In this document: positions 8,371 through 17,439 of the stretch, one piece after another | How positions within the stretch are numbered: position 1 is the stretch's first letter | Layout: each line of letters starts with the position of its first letter | Assembly (NCBI GenBank): GCA_018814405.1 | Contig: JAHIZO010000008.1 | Span: 1-64,000, forward strand | Origin: Gammaproteobacteria bacterium | GTDB taxonomy: Bacteria > Pseudomonadota > Gammaproteobacteria > Burkholderiales > Gallionellaceae | Length of the DNA: 64,000 nucleotides | Direction of reading: 5' to 3' | Program-made: the position numbers and the translations under genes | Notes under the pieces: generated by a model | What the model saw: only the letters and a program-made list of their open reading frames with translations | What the model was told of the DNA's origin: nothing | The model's database searches: none

Positions 8371-8754
8371 TTAAAACGGCTTGAGTTTTCCGCCGAAGAT
8401 ACGCTCTGCCTTCTTGTGATTGTCATCTGTCGGCTCAAGCAATACTTCTAATGAAGTTGGTTCCACAATTCCCCAATTATCGAAATCCTTACAGCCCGAT
8501 CCTCCACAATAAGCTTGATAAACCACAAACGATTTCTTCGCAGGACTTATTAGGCATGCAATAAAGAAATGTGCATATTCGAATTTCTTAACTACTTCTG
8601 CCTTACCGTTTGTGATCTTTAACGAAACATCCTCCCAACCCCATGGAGATTTCTTTCCATACTTAATATCAATATCGGCACCATCACATTGAAGTGACTC
8701 AGCATTGGCAGTAAGTGCCATCAGAAGTAACAGCAATACCCAAACTTTCTGCAT
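8371..8754 (-). CDS. Small secreted protein of unknown function
   Basis: A 127-aa protein with a clear Sec signal (MQKVWVLLLLLMALTANA, predicted cleavage before ES). The mature part has four cysteines (one soon after the cleavage site, one in FFIACL, two in the YCGGSGCKDFD stretch), which could form disulfides in the periplasm. GGGGAAATTT precedes the ATG. It follows aroC by 27 bases on the same strand. Its base composition is visibly more A/T-rich than its neighbours and it lies next to the repeat island, so it may have been acquired. I do not recognise the family. Confidence 0.72.
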   Translation of the reverse strand: MQKVWVLLLLLMALTANAESLQCDGADIDIKYGKKSPWGWEDVSLKITNGKAEVVKKFEYAHFFIACLISPAKKSFVVYQAYCGGSGCKDFDNWGIVEPTSLEVLLEPTDDNHKKAERIFGGKLKPF

Positions 8755-8781
8755 AAATTTCCCCTTGGGAAAATTGAAGCT

Positions 8782-9876
8782 CTAACGCAATTTCACCGTC
8801 TCACAAACCACATCCGAATTCTGCCCTCTATTCCGCAGAGCATGATCCATCAACACCAACGCCACCATCGCCTCCGCGATTGGCGTAGCCCTGATCCCCA
8901 CACAAGGATCATGCCGTCCCTCGGTCGAGACCTTCACCGCCTCCCCCGCCTTGTTGATGGAATTACGCTCGATACGAATACTTGAAGTCGGCTTGATCGC
9001 GTAATGCGCAACGATGTCCTGTCCGGTGGTGATACCACCTAGGATGCCGCCCGCGTGATTGGATGCAAAGCCATGCGGCGTAAGTTCATCACCATGCTCA
9101 CTACCCTTCTGCGTGACACAGGCAAAACCCGCACCTATCTCAACCCCCTTCACCGCGTTGATTCCCATCAGCGCATGCGCAATGTCGGCATCGATACGAT
9201 CGAACACCGGCTCACCCCAGCCTACCGGCACATTGGCGGCCACGACGGCGAGTTTTGCGCCGATGGAGTCGCCGGACTTGCGCAGGTTGTCCATATAGTC
9301 TTCCAACTGGCCAACATAGCTCGCGTCGGCAACGAAGAAGCTGTTACCCACCTCAACCACTTCAGCCCAACTCTTGAACGGGACTTTGATCTCGCCAAGT
9401 TGTTCCAGATAACCGCGCACCACGACGCCGAAATTCTCGTGCAGCCATTTTTTTGCGATCGCTCCCGCCGCCACGCGACCGGCCGTCTCGCGTGCCGAGG
9501 CACGACCGCCGCCGCGATAGTCGCGGATGCCGTATTTCTGCCAGTAGGTGTAGTCGGCATGACCGGGACGGAAAGTCTCGGCGATGTCGCCGTAGTCTTT
9601 GCTGCGCTGATCTTCGTTACGGATCAACAGCGCGATGGGTGTACCGGTGGTCTTGCCTTCGAACACGCCGGAGAGGATCTCGACTGTGTCAGATTCGCGG
9701 CGTTGGGTGACGTGGCGCGAGGTGCCGGGTTTGCGGCGGTCGAGGTCGATCTGGATGTCGGCTTCGCTCAACTCCATGCCCGGAGGGCATCCGTCTACGA
9801 TGCAGCCGATGGCTGCGCCGTGCGATTCACCGAAGGAAGTGACTGTGAACAGGGTGCCGAATGTGTTTCCAGACAT
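8782..9876 (-). CDS. aroC: Chorismate synthase AroC
   Basis: AroC converts 5-enolpyruvylshikimate-3-phosphate to chorismate using reduced FMN, the last step of the shikimate pathway. The 364-aa protein has the signatures [18 protein letters not shown] near residue 15, [17 protein letters not shown] near 45, the [18 protein letters not shown] motif near 125 and [11 protein letters not shown] near the C-terminus. Length is normal. The Met at 9876 (MSGNTFG) is the family start; an in-frame ATG five codons upstream is less likely. Confidence 0.97.
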   Translation of the reverse strand: MSGNTFGTLFTVTSFGESHGAAIGCIVDGCPPGMELSEADIQIDLDRRKPGTSRHVTQRRESDTVEILSGVFEGKTTGTPIALLIRNEDQRSKDYGDIAETFRPGHADYTYWQKYGIRDYRGGGRASARETAGRVAAGAIAKKWLHENFGVVVRGYLEQLGEIKVPFKSWAEVVEVGNSFFVADASYVGQLEDYMDNLRKSGDSIGAKLAVVAANVPVGWGEPVFDRIDADIAHALMGINAVKGVEIGAGFACVTQKGSEHGDELTPHGFASNHAGGILGGITTGQDIVAHYAIKPTSSIRIERNSINKAGEAVKVSTEGRHDPCVGIRATPIAEAMVALVLMDHALRNRGQNSDVVCETVKLR

Positions 9877-10010
9877 GATGTTATCTCGCAAAAATAGTGC
9901 GCGGAGTTTAACATGGCCACAGACTGCTAATAACGCGTCATTCCTGCCCGAACGGGATGTCCGCCCGCAATATCGACACGTACCACCCTATGCCGGAAGG
10001 AAGCCATACG

Positions 10011-10790
10011 ATGAAGTTCATCGACACCCACTGCCACCTAGACGCCGATGAGTTCGGCGACACACAGGCGGATATCGTGCGTGCCGCGCAGGACGTCGGC
10101 GTGCGTCGTATCGTCGTGCCCTCGGTGGCGCGCGGCAACTTCGCTATCGTGCGTGAATTGTGTGAACGCTTCCCGTCCTGCTCTCCCGCCTACGGCATCC
10201 ATCCGATGTATACCGACGATGCGATGCCGGACGACTTGCTGGCACTGCGCGATCTGCTGCAACAGCATCGCCCCGCCGCCATCGGTGAGATCGGGCTGGA
10301 TTTCTTCATCGACCATTTCGACCGCGCACGGCAGGAACACTTCTTTGTCGAACAGCTCAAGCTGGCGAAGGAATTCGACCTGCCGGTGTTGCTGCACATC
10401 CGCCGTGCGCAGGACGTGATCCTCAAGCACTTACGCCAGCACAAAGTAATTGGCGGCATCGCACACGCTTTCAACGGCAGCCGCCAGCAAGCGGATGAAT
10501 TCATCAAACTGGGTTTCAAACTCGGCTTCGGCGGCGCGATGACCTACAGCCGCGCCACCAAGCTACGGGAACTGGCCGCCACCTTGCCATTGGAAAGCAT
10601 CGTCTTGGAGACCGACGCGCCCGACATCCCGCCCGACTTCCTCGAACGCGGCCAACCCAACAAGCCGGAATACATCGCACGCATCGCGCAGACACTGGCC
10701 GAACTGCGCGGCATGTCCATCGAAGAGATTGCGCGCATCACGACAGAGAATGTATCTTCCGCGCTCCCCGACCTACCCGTGACGCACTGA
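10011..10790 (+). CDS. TatD family metal-dependent hydrolase
   Basis: A 259-aa TIM-barrel hydrolase of the TatD/YjjV family, whose members have 3'-5' exonuclease or D-Tyr-tRNA-type hydrolase activities. It shows the N-terminal metal site HCHLD (residues 6-10), the glutamate in GEIGLDF near 90, histidines in LLHIRRA and AHAFNG, and the C-terminal ETDAP motif. GGAAGG ten bases upstream and the family's MKFIDTHCHLD opening fix the start at 10011. It reads into tcdA with a one-base gap, so the two are one transcript. It resembles YjjV more than TatD proper, but I would not fix the name. Confidence 0.9.
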   Translation: MKFIDTHCHLDADEFGDTQADIVRAAQDVGVRRIVVPSVARGNFAIVRELCERFPSCSPAYGIHPMYTDDAMPDDLLALRDLLQQHRPAAIGEIGLDFFIDHFDRARQEHFFVEQLKLAKEFDLPVLLHIRRAQDVILKHLRQHKVIGGIAHAFNGSRQQADEFIKLGFKLGFGGAMTYSRATKLRELAATLPLESIVLETDAPDIPPDFLERGQPNKPEYIARIAQTLAELRGMSIEEIARITTENVSSALPDLPVTH

Positions 10791-10791
10791 T

Positions 10792-11562
10792 ATGCCGCAT
10801 CGCCATCCCCTCGACGACCAACACGAACGCCGCTTCGGTGGCCTTGACCGCCTCTATGGCGACGGCGCGCGTCTGGCTTTGCACATGGCGCGAGTCGCCG
10901 TCATCGGTGTGGGCGGTGTGGGTTCTTGGGCGGTGGAGGCGCTGGCGCGCAGCGGCGTCGGCAATATCACCCTGATCGATTTCGATCATGTGGCGGTATC
11001 GAATGTGAACCGGCAGATACAGGCGCTGGACAGCACACTGGGTATGGCCAAGACCGAGGCGCTAAAGGTACGCATCGCGGATATCAATCCCAATTGCCGG
11101 GTGACGGTCATCGATGACTTTTTGACTGAAGAGAACATGAAGCAGCTTCTGCCTGCCGACAGCTTTGATGCGGTGATCGATGCCTGCGACGAGGCCAAGG
11201 TGAAAGCGGCGCTGATCGTGCATGCGCGCTTCAACAAGATGAAGCTCGTCGTGTGTGGTGCGGCGGGCGGCAAACGTGATGCGCTGAAGATGCGCCGCGA
11301 CGATCTGGCACGCACCACACACGATGCCTTGCTGGCGCGCATCCGTACCATGCTAAAGAAAGATTTCAACATCCATCCGCGCAGCAACGGCAAGTTCGGC
11401 GTGACTTGTATCTATCTGGAAGAACCTTCACAGCGCGGTGCGGCCTGCTCGACCGCCAACCTGAGTTGCTCGGGCTATGGCTCGGCGGTGACGGTGACGG
11501 CCAGTATGGGTTTTGCGGCAGCGAGTTGGTGCATCGACAAGTTGCTCGTTCCCAAAGACTAA
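10792..11562 (+). CDS. tcdA: tRNA threonylcarbamoyladenosine dehydratase TcdA
   Basis: TcdA is a MoeB/ThiF-type E1-like enzyme that uses ATP to cyclise t6A37 in tRNA to ct6A. The 256-aa protein opens with the RRFGGLDRLYG motif near residue 14, then the nucleotide-binding IGVGGVGSWAVEALARSG near 38-55, DFDHVAVSNVNRQ near 64, and VIDACDEAKVK near 125. The dispensable cysteine segment CSTANLSCSGYGS is present near the end. Its substrate is made by TsaD, encoded 10 kb to the left. The stop overlaps the convergent Pyr_excise gene by four bases. Confidence 0.93.
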   Translation: MPHRHPLDDQHERRFGGLDRLYGDGARLALHMARVAVIGVGGVGSWAVEALARSGVGNITLIDFDHVAVSNVNRQIQALDSTLGMAKTEALKVRIADINPNCRVTVIDDFLTEENMKQLLPADSFDAVIDACDEAKVKAALIVHARFNKMKLVVCGAAGGKRDALKMRRDDLARTTHDALLARIRTMLKKDFNIHPRSNGKFGVTCIYLEEPSQRGAACSTANLSCSGYGSAVTVTASMGFAAASWCIDKLLVPKD

Positions 11563-11987
11563 ACGACCTCCCAAGCCTCCACATCCCCTGCCACTGCTTT
11601 GAACAGGGGATGCAGGGTTGGCGACTCAAACTGCTGTAAACGTGACAATGCATCCACATCACGCACGGCCAACTTGTTACGCAGATGGGAAAGTTCGTAC
11701 TCCACCTGCCCTAGGGTGACGGCGATCTTCTTGCGTGTGGTCTGCGGACCGATCTTGCTGGCATCGAACTTATAACCGCGTCGTTCGGCTTCGCGCTGCA
11801 CTGCACGCAAATAGTCGGCGATGGCGGCCAGCGGGTCAGGGTGTGCTCGAAAGCGTTGTAGCTGCGGATGGTGACGATAACCTTTGGTCTCACCGCGCAA
11901 CACCTTCTGCGCCAGCAAGGTCTCGCGCCACAAAGCGACCAGCCCTTTGGCATCTAAGTGTTGCGGATGGAGTGACCAGATGCGCAT
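11559..11987 (-). CDS. Pyr_excise (endonuclease V-like) family protein lacking the catalytic Thr2
   Basis: The 142-aa protein opens MRIWSLHPQHLD and matches, from memory, the bacterial branch of the Pyr_excise family (pyrimidine-dimer DNA glycosylase, T4 endonuclease V). The helix LVALWRETLLAQ places E22 where T4's catalytic Glu23 lies. In T4 the nucleophile is the alpha-amine of Thr2; here residue 2 is Arg, which should also block removal of the initiator Met. So the classic imine mechanism may not work, and the biochemical role is open. It starts 3 bases after corA stops, on the same strand. Confidence 0.75.
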   Translation of the reverse strand: MRIWSLHPQHLDAKGLVALWRETLLAQKVLRGETKGYRHHPQLQRFRAHPDPLAAIADYLRAVQREAERRGYKFDASKIGPQTTRKKIAVTLGQVEYELSHLRNKLAVRDVDALSRLQQFESPTLHPLFKAVAGDVEAWEVV

Positions 11988-11990
11988 GAT

Positions 11991-12950
11991 TTATCTCAAC
12001 CAACCCTTGCGCCAGAAGATCACCAAGGGCACGCCGACCGTGAGCGCCATCAACAGTAGCGCGAAGGGGTAGCCCAGCTTCCATTGCAATTCCGGCATGA
12101 ACTGGAAGTTCATACCATAGATGGACGCGATCAAGGTGGGTGGCAACAAGGCGACCGACACCACAGAGAACAGGCGCACGATCTTGTTCTGGTTGATGTT
12201 AATGAAGCCGATGACGGCATCCATCAGGAAGTTGATCTTGTCGAACAGGAAGGCAGTGTGACCGTCCAGCGAATCTATGTCCTGCTGGATCTGTCTCACC
12301 TCATCGATCTGTGTGGTGTTCAAGGATTTGGTGCGCAACAAGAAAGACAAGGCGCGGCGGATATCCATCACGTTGCGGCGGATACGCCCATTAACGTGTT
12401 CGGCATGGGCGATCTCGGCCAGTGCCTCGCGTGCTTGCGCATCGCTCAGTGTGTCGCTCAGCACGCGTTGGCTCACCCGCCCCAGATCGGCATACACCCC
12501 TTCCAGCGCATCGGCGGAGAATTCGATATCCATGCCAAACAGGTCGATCAGCACATCGCGACTACTCTCGATCGGCCTTGATTCGGACTGCATACGTAAG
12601 CGCAACAAGCGGAAAATCGGCAGGTCTTCATCGTGGATGCTGATCAGCGTCGCGTCTGCCAGCATGAAGGCGACCGCCACGCTGTGCGCGTGACTTTCGG
12701 TACCCAGCAGAAAATCGGAGCGCAGGTGCAGCCAACCTTTCTGTTCGTAGAATCGTGCACTGGCCTCGATGTCGCGCAGGTGCTCTGGGGTCGGCAAGGT
12801 CAACGCATATGCCTGCTCCACACGCGCGACTTCCTCATCGGCCGCACCATGTATGTCGATCCACACGGGCGACAAAGCAGCCAGATCCGTGTCTACCTCG
12901 ATGCTCAGCCGATCCAGACGACCGTTCTTAAGCGTGAATGCGTAGAGCAT
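11991..12950 (-). CDS. corA: CorA family magnesium/cobalt transporter
   Basis: A 319-aa CorA channel subunit, normally a pentamer importing Mg2+ across the inner membrane. It has the large soluble N-domain with a long stalk helix (about 190-255), then two C-terminal membrane segments separated by the signature YGMNFQFMPEL loop that forms the selectivity filter. The tail is basic (FWRKGWLR). GAGGAGGAAC before the ATG at 12950 sets the start; the upstream 17 codons lie in the thpR-corA gap. It is followed closely by the Pyr_excise gene. Confidence 0.93.
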   Translation of the reverse strand: MLYAFTLKNGRLDRLSIEVDTDLAALSPVWIDIHGAADEEVARVEQAYALTLPTPEHLRDIEASARFYEQKGWLHLRSDFLLGTESHAHSVAVAFMLADATLISIHDEDLPIFRLLRLRMQSESRPIESSRDVLIDLFGMDIEFSADALEGVYADLGRVSQRVLSDTLSDAQAREALAEIAHAEHVNGRIRRNVMDIRRALSFLLRTKSLNTTQIDEVRQIQQDIDSLDGHTAFLFDKINFLMDAVIGFININQNKIVRLFSVVSVALLPPTLIASIYGMNFQFMPELQWKLGYPFALLLMALTVGVPLVIFWRKGWLR

Positions 12951-12976
12951 GTTCCTCCTCCCAGTGTTGCTGCATT

Positions 12977-13519
12977 CTATCCCTGCCCTCCAAAGCGGCA
13001 CAGCACTTCGTAACGCGCCCCTTGCGCATCACTGAGTGACTGCACCAGCACGAAGTCATGTGCCTGCCAACGCACGGCAGGCATGGATGGCAACGGCGCA
13101 TCCGTCCATTGTGCATGCCGCAACAGGGTGACATGCGCCTTGTAGGGACGTTCTTCGAAACGGAAACGGTGCGTGCGCAGAATATCTTGCAAGGACCTCA
13201 CCAACTCGCTCAGTGCTGAGGGCATTTCTTCCGGTGCGGCATAGATGATGTGGTTATGCCCCCAGTAGTGCGCGGCAGTCCATTCAAGCGTAAAGGGCTG
13301 GAAGGTTGCCTCTTGGGCGACCAGTTGCAAAACCTCAAGACGATGTTCGGCGACCTCCCCCAGAAAGGCTAGCGTGCAATGCAAGGTGTCGGTGCGCATC
13401 GCCTTACCACCGCATATTTCGCGCAGTGGTGCGTGCCAGCTGGCCAGCGCGGTACGTTCCTCATCAGCAGGCCACAGGGCAAAGAACATGCGGCGGGTAT
13501 TTTCAGGAGCAGATTCCAT
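12977..13519 (-). CDS. thpR: RNA 2',3'-cyclic phosphodiesterase ThpR (LigT)
   Basis: A 180-aa member of the 2H phosphoesterase superfamily that opens 2',3'-cyclic phosphates on RNA and can ligate tRNA halves in vitro. The two catalytic HxTx motifs are present: HCTL at 47-50 and HVTL at 129-132, in two similar halves. The Met at 13519 (MESAPENTRRMFFALWP) is taken because FFALWP is the conserved first strand; 17 codons upstream read into the neighbouring promoter. It lies 26 bases ahead of corA on the same strand. Confidence 0.92.
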   Translation of the reverse strand: MESAPENTRRMFFALWPADEERTALASWHAPLREICGGKAMRTDTLHCTLAFLGEVAEHRLEVLQLVAQEATFQPFTLEWTAAHYWGHNHIIYAAPEEMPSALSELVRSLQDILRTHRFRFEERPYKAHVTLLRHAQWTDAPLPSMPAVRWQAHDFVLVQSLSDAQGARYEVLCRFGGQG

Positions 13520-13575
13520 GCGACAGATGCTAACGCCATATGCGCGTCGGGGTCGAGTACGGCCGTACATTCGGG

Positions 13576-13588
13576 TAGAATGCGCGCC
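13576..13588 (+). promoter_or_regulatory. Possible -10 with GC-rich discriminator
   Basis: TAGAAT (13576-13581) is followed by GCGCGCC, 28 bases ahead of the start of the large dehydrogenase gene. No good -35 is seen at 16-18 bases, so this is offered only as one member of the recurring -10/discriminator pattern in the window. Confidence 0.35.
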
Positions 13589-13609
13589 TTGTAACAGGGG
13601 CTTACCTGC

Positions 13610-16600
13610 ATGAACGCGCGTTTACGTGAAATACCCTACAACTACACCTCCTTCTCCGACCGTGAGATCGTTCTGCGCCTGCTCGGCAGCGAAGCCTGGG
13701 AGATCATCAACACCCTGCGTGCGGAACGTCGCACCGGCCGCTCTGCACAGATGCTGTACGAAGTGCTGGGCGACATCTGGGTCCTGACACGCAACCCCTA
13801 TCTCGAAGACGACTTGCTCTCCAACCGCAAGCGCCGCAAGGCTTTGATCGGCGCACTGCATCACCGCTTGAACGCCATCGAAGCACGCAGACAAGACAAC
13901 GAGGTGGTCAAGCGCCTGCTTGAACTCACCAGCGCAGCCGTCGAAAGTTTTGCCGAGGATTTCGAGACCACGCTGAAACTGCGCAAGCGCACCCTGCGTT
14001 CTCTGGTGCGCATCACCCGCCGCGACAACATCCAGTTCGACGGACTGGCACGCGTATCGCATGTCACCGATGCCACCGACTGGCGTGTGGAATATCCGTT
14101 CGTGGTGCTGACACCGGACACTGAAGACGAAGTCGCACCGCTGGTACGTGCCTGTATCGAGCTCGGTCTGACCATCATCCCACGCGGCGGTGGCACCGGC
14201 TACACCGGCGGTGCGGTGCCGCTGGATAGATACTCGGTGGTGATCAACACCGAAAAGCTGGATGCGATCTCGGCAGTGGAACCCATGGTATTGCCCGGCC
14301 ACGACGCTCCATATGCCACCATCCATTGCGGCGCCGGCGTGGTGACACGTCGCGTGATGGAAGCGGCAGAGGCGGCCGATCTAGTGTTCGCCGTTGACCC
14401 GACCTCGGCGGATGCTTCCTGCATCGGCGGCAACGTGGCCATGAACGCGGGCGGCAAGAAAGCCGTGCTGTGGGGTACCGCGCTGGACAATCTGGTGTCA
14501 TGGAAGATGGTCGCGCCGGACGGACGCTGGATGCTGGTGGAGCGCATGGACCATAACTTCGGCAAGATCCACGACGCGGAACGCGCGACCTTCCGCATCA
14601 GCCGCTATGACCGTCATGACAAACCGCTGGGTGGGCAGCCAGAGAAGCTGACCATCCCCGGCAGTGCTTTCCGCAAGACCGGGCTCGGCAAGGACGTGAC
14701 TGACAAATTCCTGTCTGGCCTGCCCGGCATCCAGAAAGAAGGCTGCGACGGCATCATCACCTCGGCGCGCTTCGTATTGCACCGCGCACCGGAACACACG
14801 CGCACCGTGTGTCTGGAATTCTTCGGACAGGTGCGCGAAGCCGTGCCTGCCATCGTCGAGATCACCACCCTGCTCGACAATCGTGCCGGCAAAGAAGTTT
14901 TATTGGCCGGCCTGGAACATCTTGACGAGCGCTATCTGAAAGCCGTCGGCTACGCCACCAAATCCAAACGCGGCGCACGCCCGAAGATGGTGTTGATCGC
15001 CGACGTGGTGAGTGACGACGAAGCGGCAGTCGGCGCGATGGCGTCCGAGATCGTGCGCCTTGCCAACCTGCGCCACGGCGAGGGCTTCATCGCAGTATCA
15101 AGCGAAGCGCGCAAGAAGTTCTGGCTGGACCGCGCGCGCACCGCCGCCATCGCCAAACATACCAACGCGTTCAAGATCAACGAAGATGTGGTGATCCCGC
15201 TGCCGCGCATGGGTGACTATTGCGATGGCGTAGAGCGCATCAACATCGAGTTATCACTTAAGAACAAGATCAAGCTGCTGGATGCACTGGATGAATTCTT
15301 TACAGGCGAACTGCCGTTGCATTATCAGGACGACGCGCAACTGGGCGACGCAGAGTTGCTGGGCGAGCGTCCACAGGCGGCACATAAATTATTGACCGAA
15401 GTGCGCAACCGCTGGAACTGGCTGCTGCAAAATCTGGATGCGCCACTGAGCGATTGCCCGTTCGCACCGGAGGACAAGCAGGACGCGGTCACCGTGTTCG
15501 ACGCGGTGCAACGCCATCTGCTGCGTGCCTCGTGGAAGCTTGAACTGCGCGAACCGCTGCGCCACGTCTTCAGCGGCGGCACTTACCAGCTCATTCTGGA
15601 ACAGTGCACTGCCATCCATCAGCAAGTATTGAAGAGTCGCGTGTTCGTCGCGCTGCACATGCATGCCGGCGACGGCAACGTGCACACCAACATCCCGGTC
15701 AACTCCGACGATTACGCCATGCTGCAACAGGCGAACGGCGCGGTGGATCGCATCATGCGATTGGCAAAAGACCTGGGAGGCGTGATCTCCGGTGAACACG
15801 GTATCGGCATCACCAAGTTCGACTTCCTTGAAGACAAAGAGATCGCACCGTTCATCGCCTACAAGCACAAGGTCGATCCTGACGGGCGTTTCAACCGCGG
15901 CAAACTGTTGCCGGGCAGTAATCTGGAACGCGCGTACACCCCCAGCTTCAACCTCATGGAACTGGAGAGCCTGATCCTGGAGAAGAGCGAGTTGGGCGAC
16001 ATTGCCGATTCGATCAAGGACTGTCTGCGTTGCGGCAAGTGCAAACCGGTGTGCTCGACCCATGTGCCGCGTGCCAACTTGCTGTATTCACCGCGCAACA
16101 AGATACTGGGCACCTCGCTGCTGATCGAAGCCTTCCTGTACGAGGAACAGACGCGGCGCGGTGTTTCCATCCGTCATTTCGATGAGTTCAACGACGTGGC
16201 CGATCATTGCACCGTGTGCCACCGCTGCGAGAAGCCATGCCCGGTCGATATCGATTTCGGCGACGTTTCCGTTTCGATGCGCAACTTCCTGCGCAAGCAA
16301 GGACAGAAGCGATTCAATCCGGTCACCGCGACTTCGATGCTGTTCCTCAACGCCACCGATCCTGCCACCATCAAAACTGTGCGCAAGGTGATGATCGAGT
16401 GGGCATACAAGGGACAGCGTTTGGCACACCGACTGGCGAAACAGTTCGGCCTGCTCAACGGGCAGACTCAACATCCGCCGGCAACGGTAGGCAAGCCGCC
16501 GCTGAAGGCGCAGGTGATCCACTTCATCAACAAACCGATGCCGGGGGGATTACCCAAGAAGACCGCGCGCGCCCTGCTCGACATCGAAGACGACACTGTG

Positions 16601-17428
16601 GTGCCGGTGATCCGCAATCCGCATACGCTGAACGAAGAATCGGAAGCCGTGTTCTATTTCCCCGGTTGCGGGTCCGAGCGTCTGTTCTCGCAAGTAGGAT
16701 TAGCGACGCAAGCCATGCTTTACAACCTGGGCACGGTCACCGTGTTACCGCCCGGTTATCTGTGCTGCGGTTATCCACAGACCGCTTCAGGCAATGCCGA
16801 CAAGGGCAGCCAGATCACCACCGACAACCGCGTGCTGTTCCACCGCGTGGCGAACACACTGAACTATCTGGACATCAAGACCGTGATCGTGTCCTGCGGC
16901 ACCTGCATGGACCAACTGCTGCAATACCAGTTCGACAAGATATTCCCCGGCTGCCGGCTGCTCGACATCCACGAGTATCTGTTGGAGAAAGGCGTGAAGC
17001 TGGATCAGGCGACCGGCGTGCGCTACATGTATCACGAGCCTTGCCATACGCCGATGAAGACGCACAAGTCGCTGGACGTGGTGAAGACGCTGATGGCGAC
17101 CGAGGTGCCATTGAATGACCGTTGCTGCGGCGAAGCGGGTTCCTTCGGGGTGGCACTCCCGCACATCGCGACCCAAGTGCGCTTCCGCAAGGAAGAGGAA
17201 TTGCGCAAAGGCAGCGACGCCTTGCGTGCCGATGGCTACGAGGGCGAAGTGAAGATCCTGACTTCTTGCCCCGCCTGCCAGCAAGGACTCTCGCGCTATA
17301 CTGGCGATGTGAACGCGGATGCTGATTACATCGTGGTGGAGATGGCCAAACATTTGCTGGGAGAGAACTGGCAGGCAGAATATGTGATGCTGGCCAACGA
17401 AGGTGGCATCGAACGCGTATTGTTATAG
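13610..17428 (+). CDS. DUF3683/FAD/[4Fe-4S] fusion dehydrogenase (D-lactate/glycolate dehydrogenase-like)
   Basis: A 1272-aa fusion. Residues 1-130 are a DUF3683-type domain; about 155-330 is a PCMH FAD-binding domain with [13 protein letters not shown]; 400-770 is the FAD-oxidase C-terminal domain ([19 protein letters not shown]). Two 4Fe-4S sites follow: C805, C808, C811, C815 and C867, C870, C873, C877. Then two CCG-type segments ([10 protein letters not shown] with [18 protein letters not shown] with [10 protein letters not shown]) end the protein. The order matches GlcD then GlcF fused, so it likely oxidises a D-2-hydroxyacid and passes electrons to a membrane carrier. Substrate is unproven. 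The 12-base gap to the next gene suggests one transcript. Confidence 0.88.
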   Translation: MNARLREIPYNYTSFSDREIVLRLLGSEAWEIINTLRAERRTGRSAQMLYEVLGDIWVLTRNPYLEDDLLSNRKRRKALIGALHHRLNAIEARRQDNEVVKRLLELTSAAVESFAEDFETTLKLRKRTLRSLVRITRRDNIQFDGLARVSHVTDATDWRVEYPFVVLTPDTEDEVAPLVRACIELGLTIIPRGGGTGYTGGAVPLDRYSVVINTEKLDAISAVEPMVLPGHDAPYATIHCGAGVVTRRVMEAAEAADLVFAVDPTSADASCIGGNVAMNAGGKKAVLWGTALDNLVSWKMVAPDGRWMLVERMDHNFGKIHDAERATFRISRYDRHDKPLGGQPEKLTIPGSAFRKTGLGKDVTDKFLSGLPGIQKEGCDGIITSARFVLHRAPEHTRTVCLEFFGQVREAVPAIVEITTLLDNRAGKEVLLAGLEHLDERYLKAVGYATKSKRGARPKMVLIADVVSDDEAAVGAMASEIVRLANLRHGEGFIAVSSEARKKFWLDRARTAAIAKHTNAFKINEDVVIPLPRMGDYCDGVERINIELSLKNKIKLLDALDEFFTGELPLHYQDDAQLGDAELLGERPQAAHKLLTEVRNRWNWLLQNLDAPLSDCPFAPEDKQDAVTVFDAVQRHLLRASWKLELREPLRHVFSGGTYQLILEQCTAIHQQVLKSRVFVALHMHAGDGNVHTNIPVNSDDYAMLQQANGAVDRIMRLAKDLGGVISGEHGIGITKFDFLEDKEIAPFIAYKHKVDPDGRFNRGKLLPGSNLERAYTPSFNLMELESLILEKSELGDIADSIKDCLRCGKCKPVCSTHVPRANLLYSPRNKILGTSLLIEAFLYEEQTRRGVSIRHFDEFNDVADHCTVCHRCEKPCPVDIDFGDVSVSMRNFLRKQGQKRFNPVTATSMLFLNATDPATIKTVRKVMIEWAYKGQRLAHRLAKQFGLLNGQTQHPPATVGKPPLKAQVIHFINKPMPGGLPKKTARALLDIEDDTVVPVIRNPHTLNEESEAVFYFPGCGSERLFSQVGLATQAMLYNLGTVTVLPPGYLCCGYPQTASGNADKGSQITTDNRVLFHRVANTLNYLDIKTVIVSCGTCMDQLLQYQFDKIFPGCRLLDIHEYLLEKGVKLDQATGVRYMYHEPCHTPMKTHKSLDVVKTLMATEVPLNDRCCGEAGSFGVALPHIATQVRFRKEEELRKGSDALRADGYEGEVKILTSCPACQQGLSRYTGDVNADADYIVVEMAKHLLGENWQAEYVMLANEGGIERVLL

Positions 17429-17439
17429 AGAGGGTAAGC

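Noticed and set aside
9055-9897. 280-aa open frame on the plus strand
   Set aside because: It is fully antisense to aroC, whose motifs are complete.
16207-17118. 303-aa open frame on the plus strand
   Set aside because: It lies in another frame of the FAD/FeS dehydrogenase, with an Arg/Ala/Gln-rich composition and no domain.
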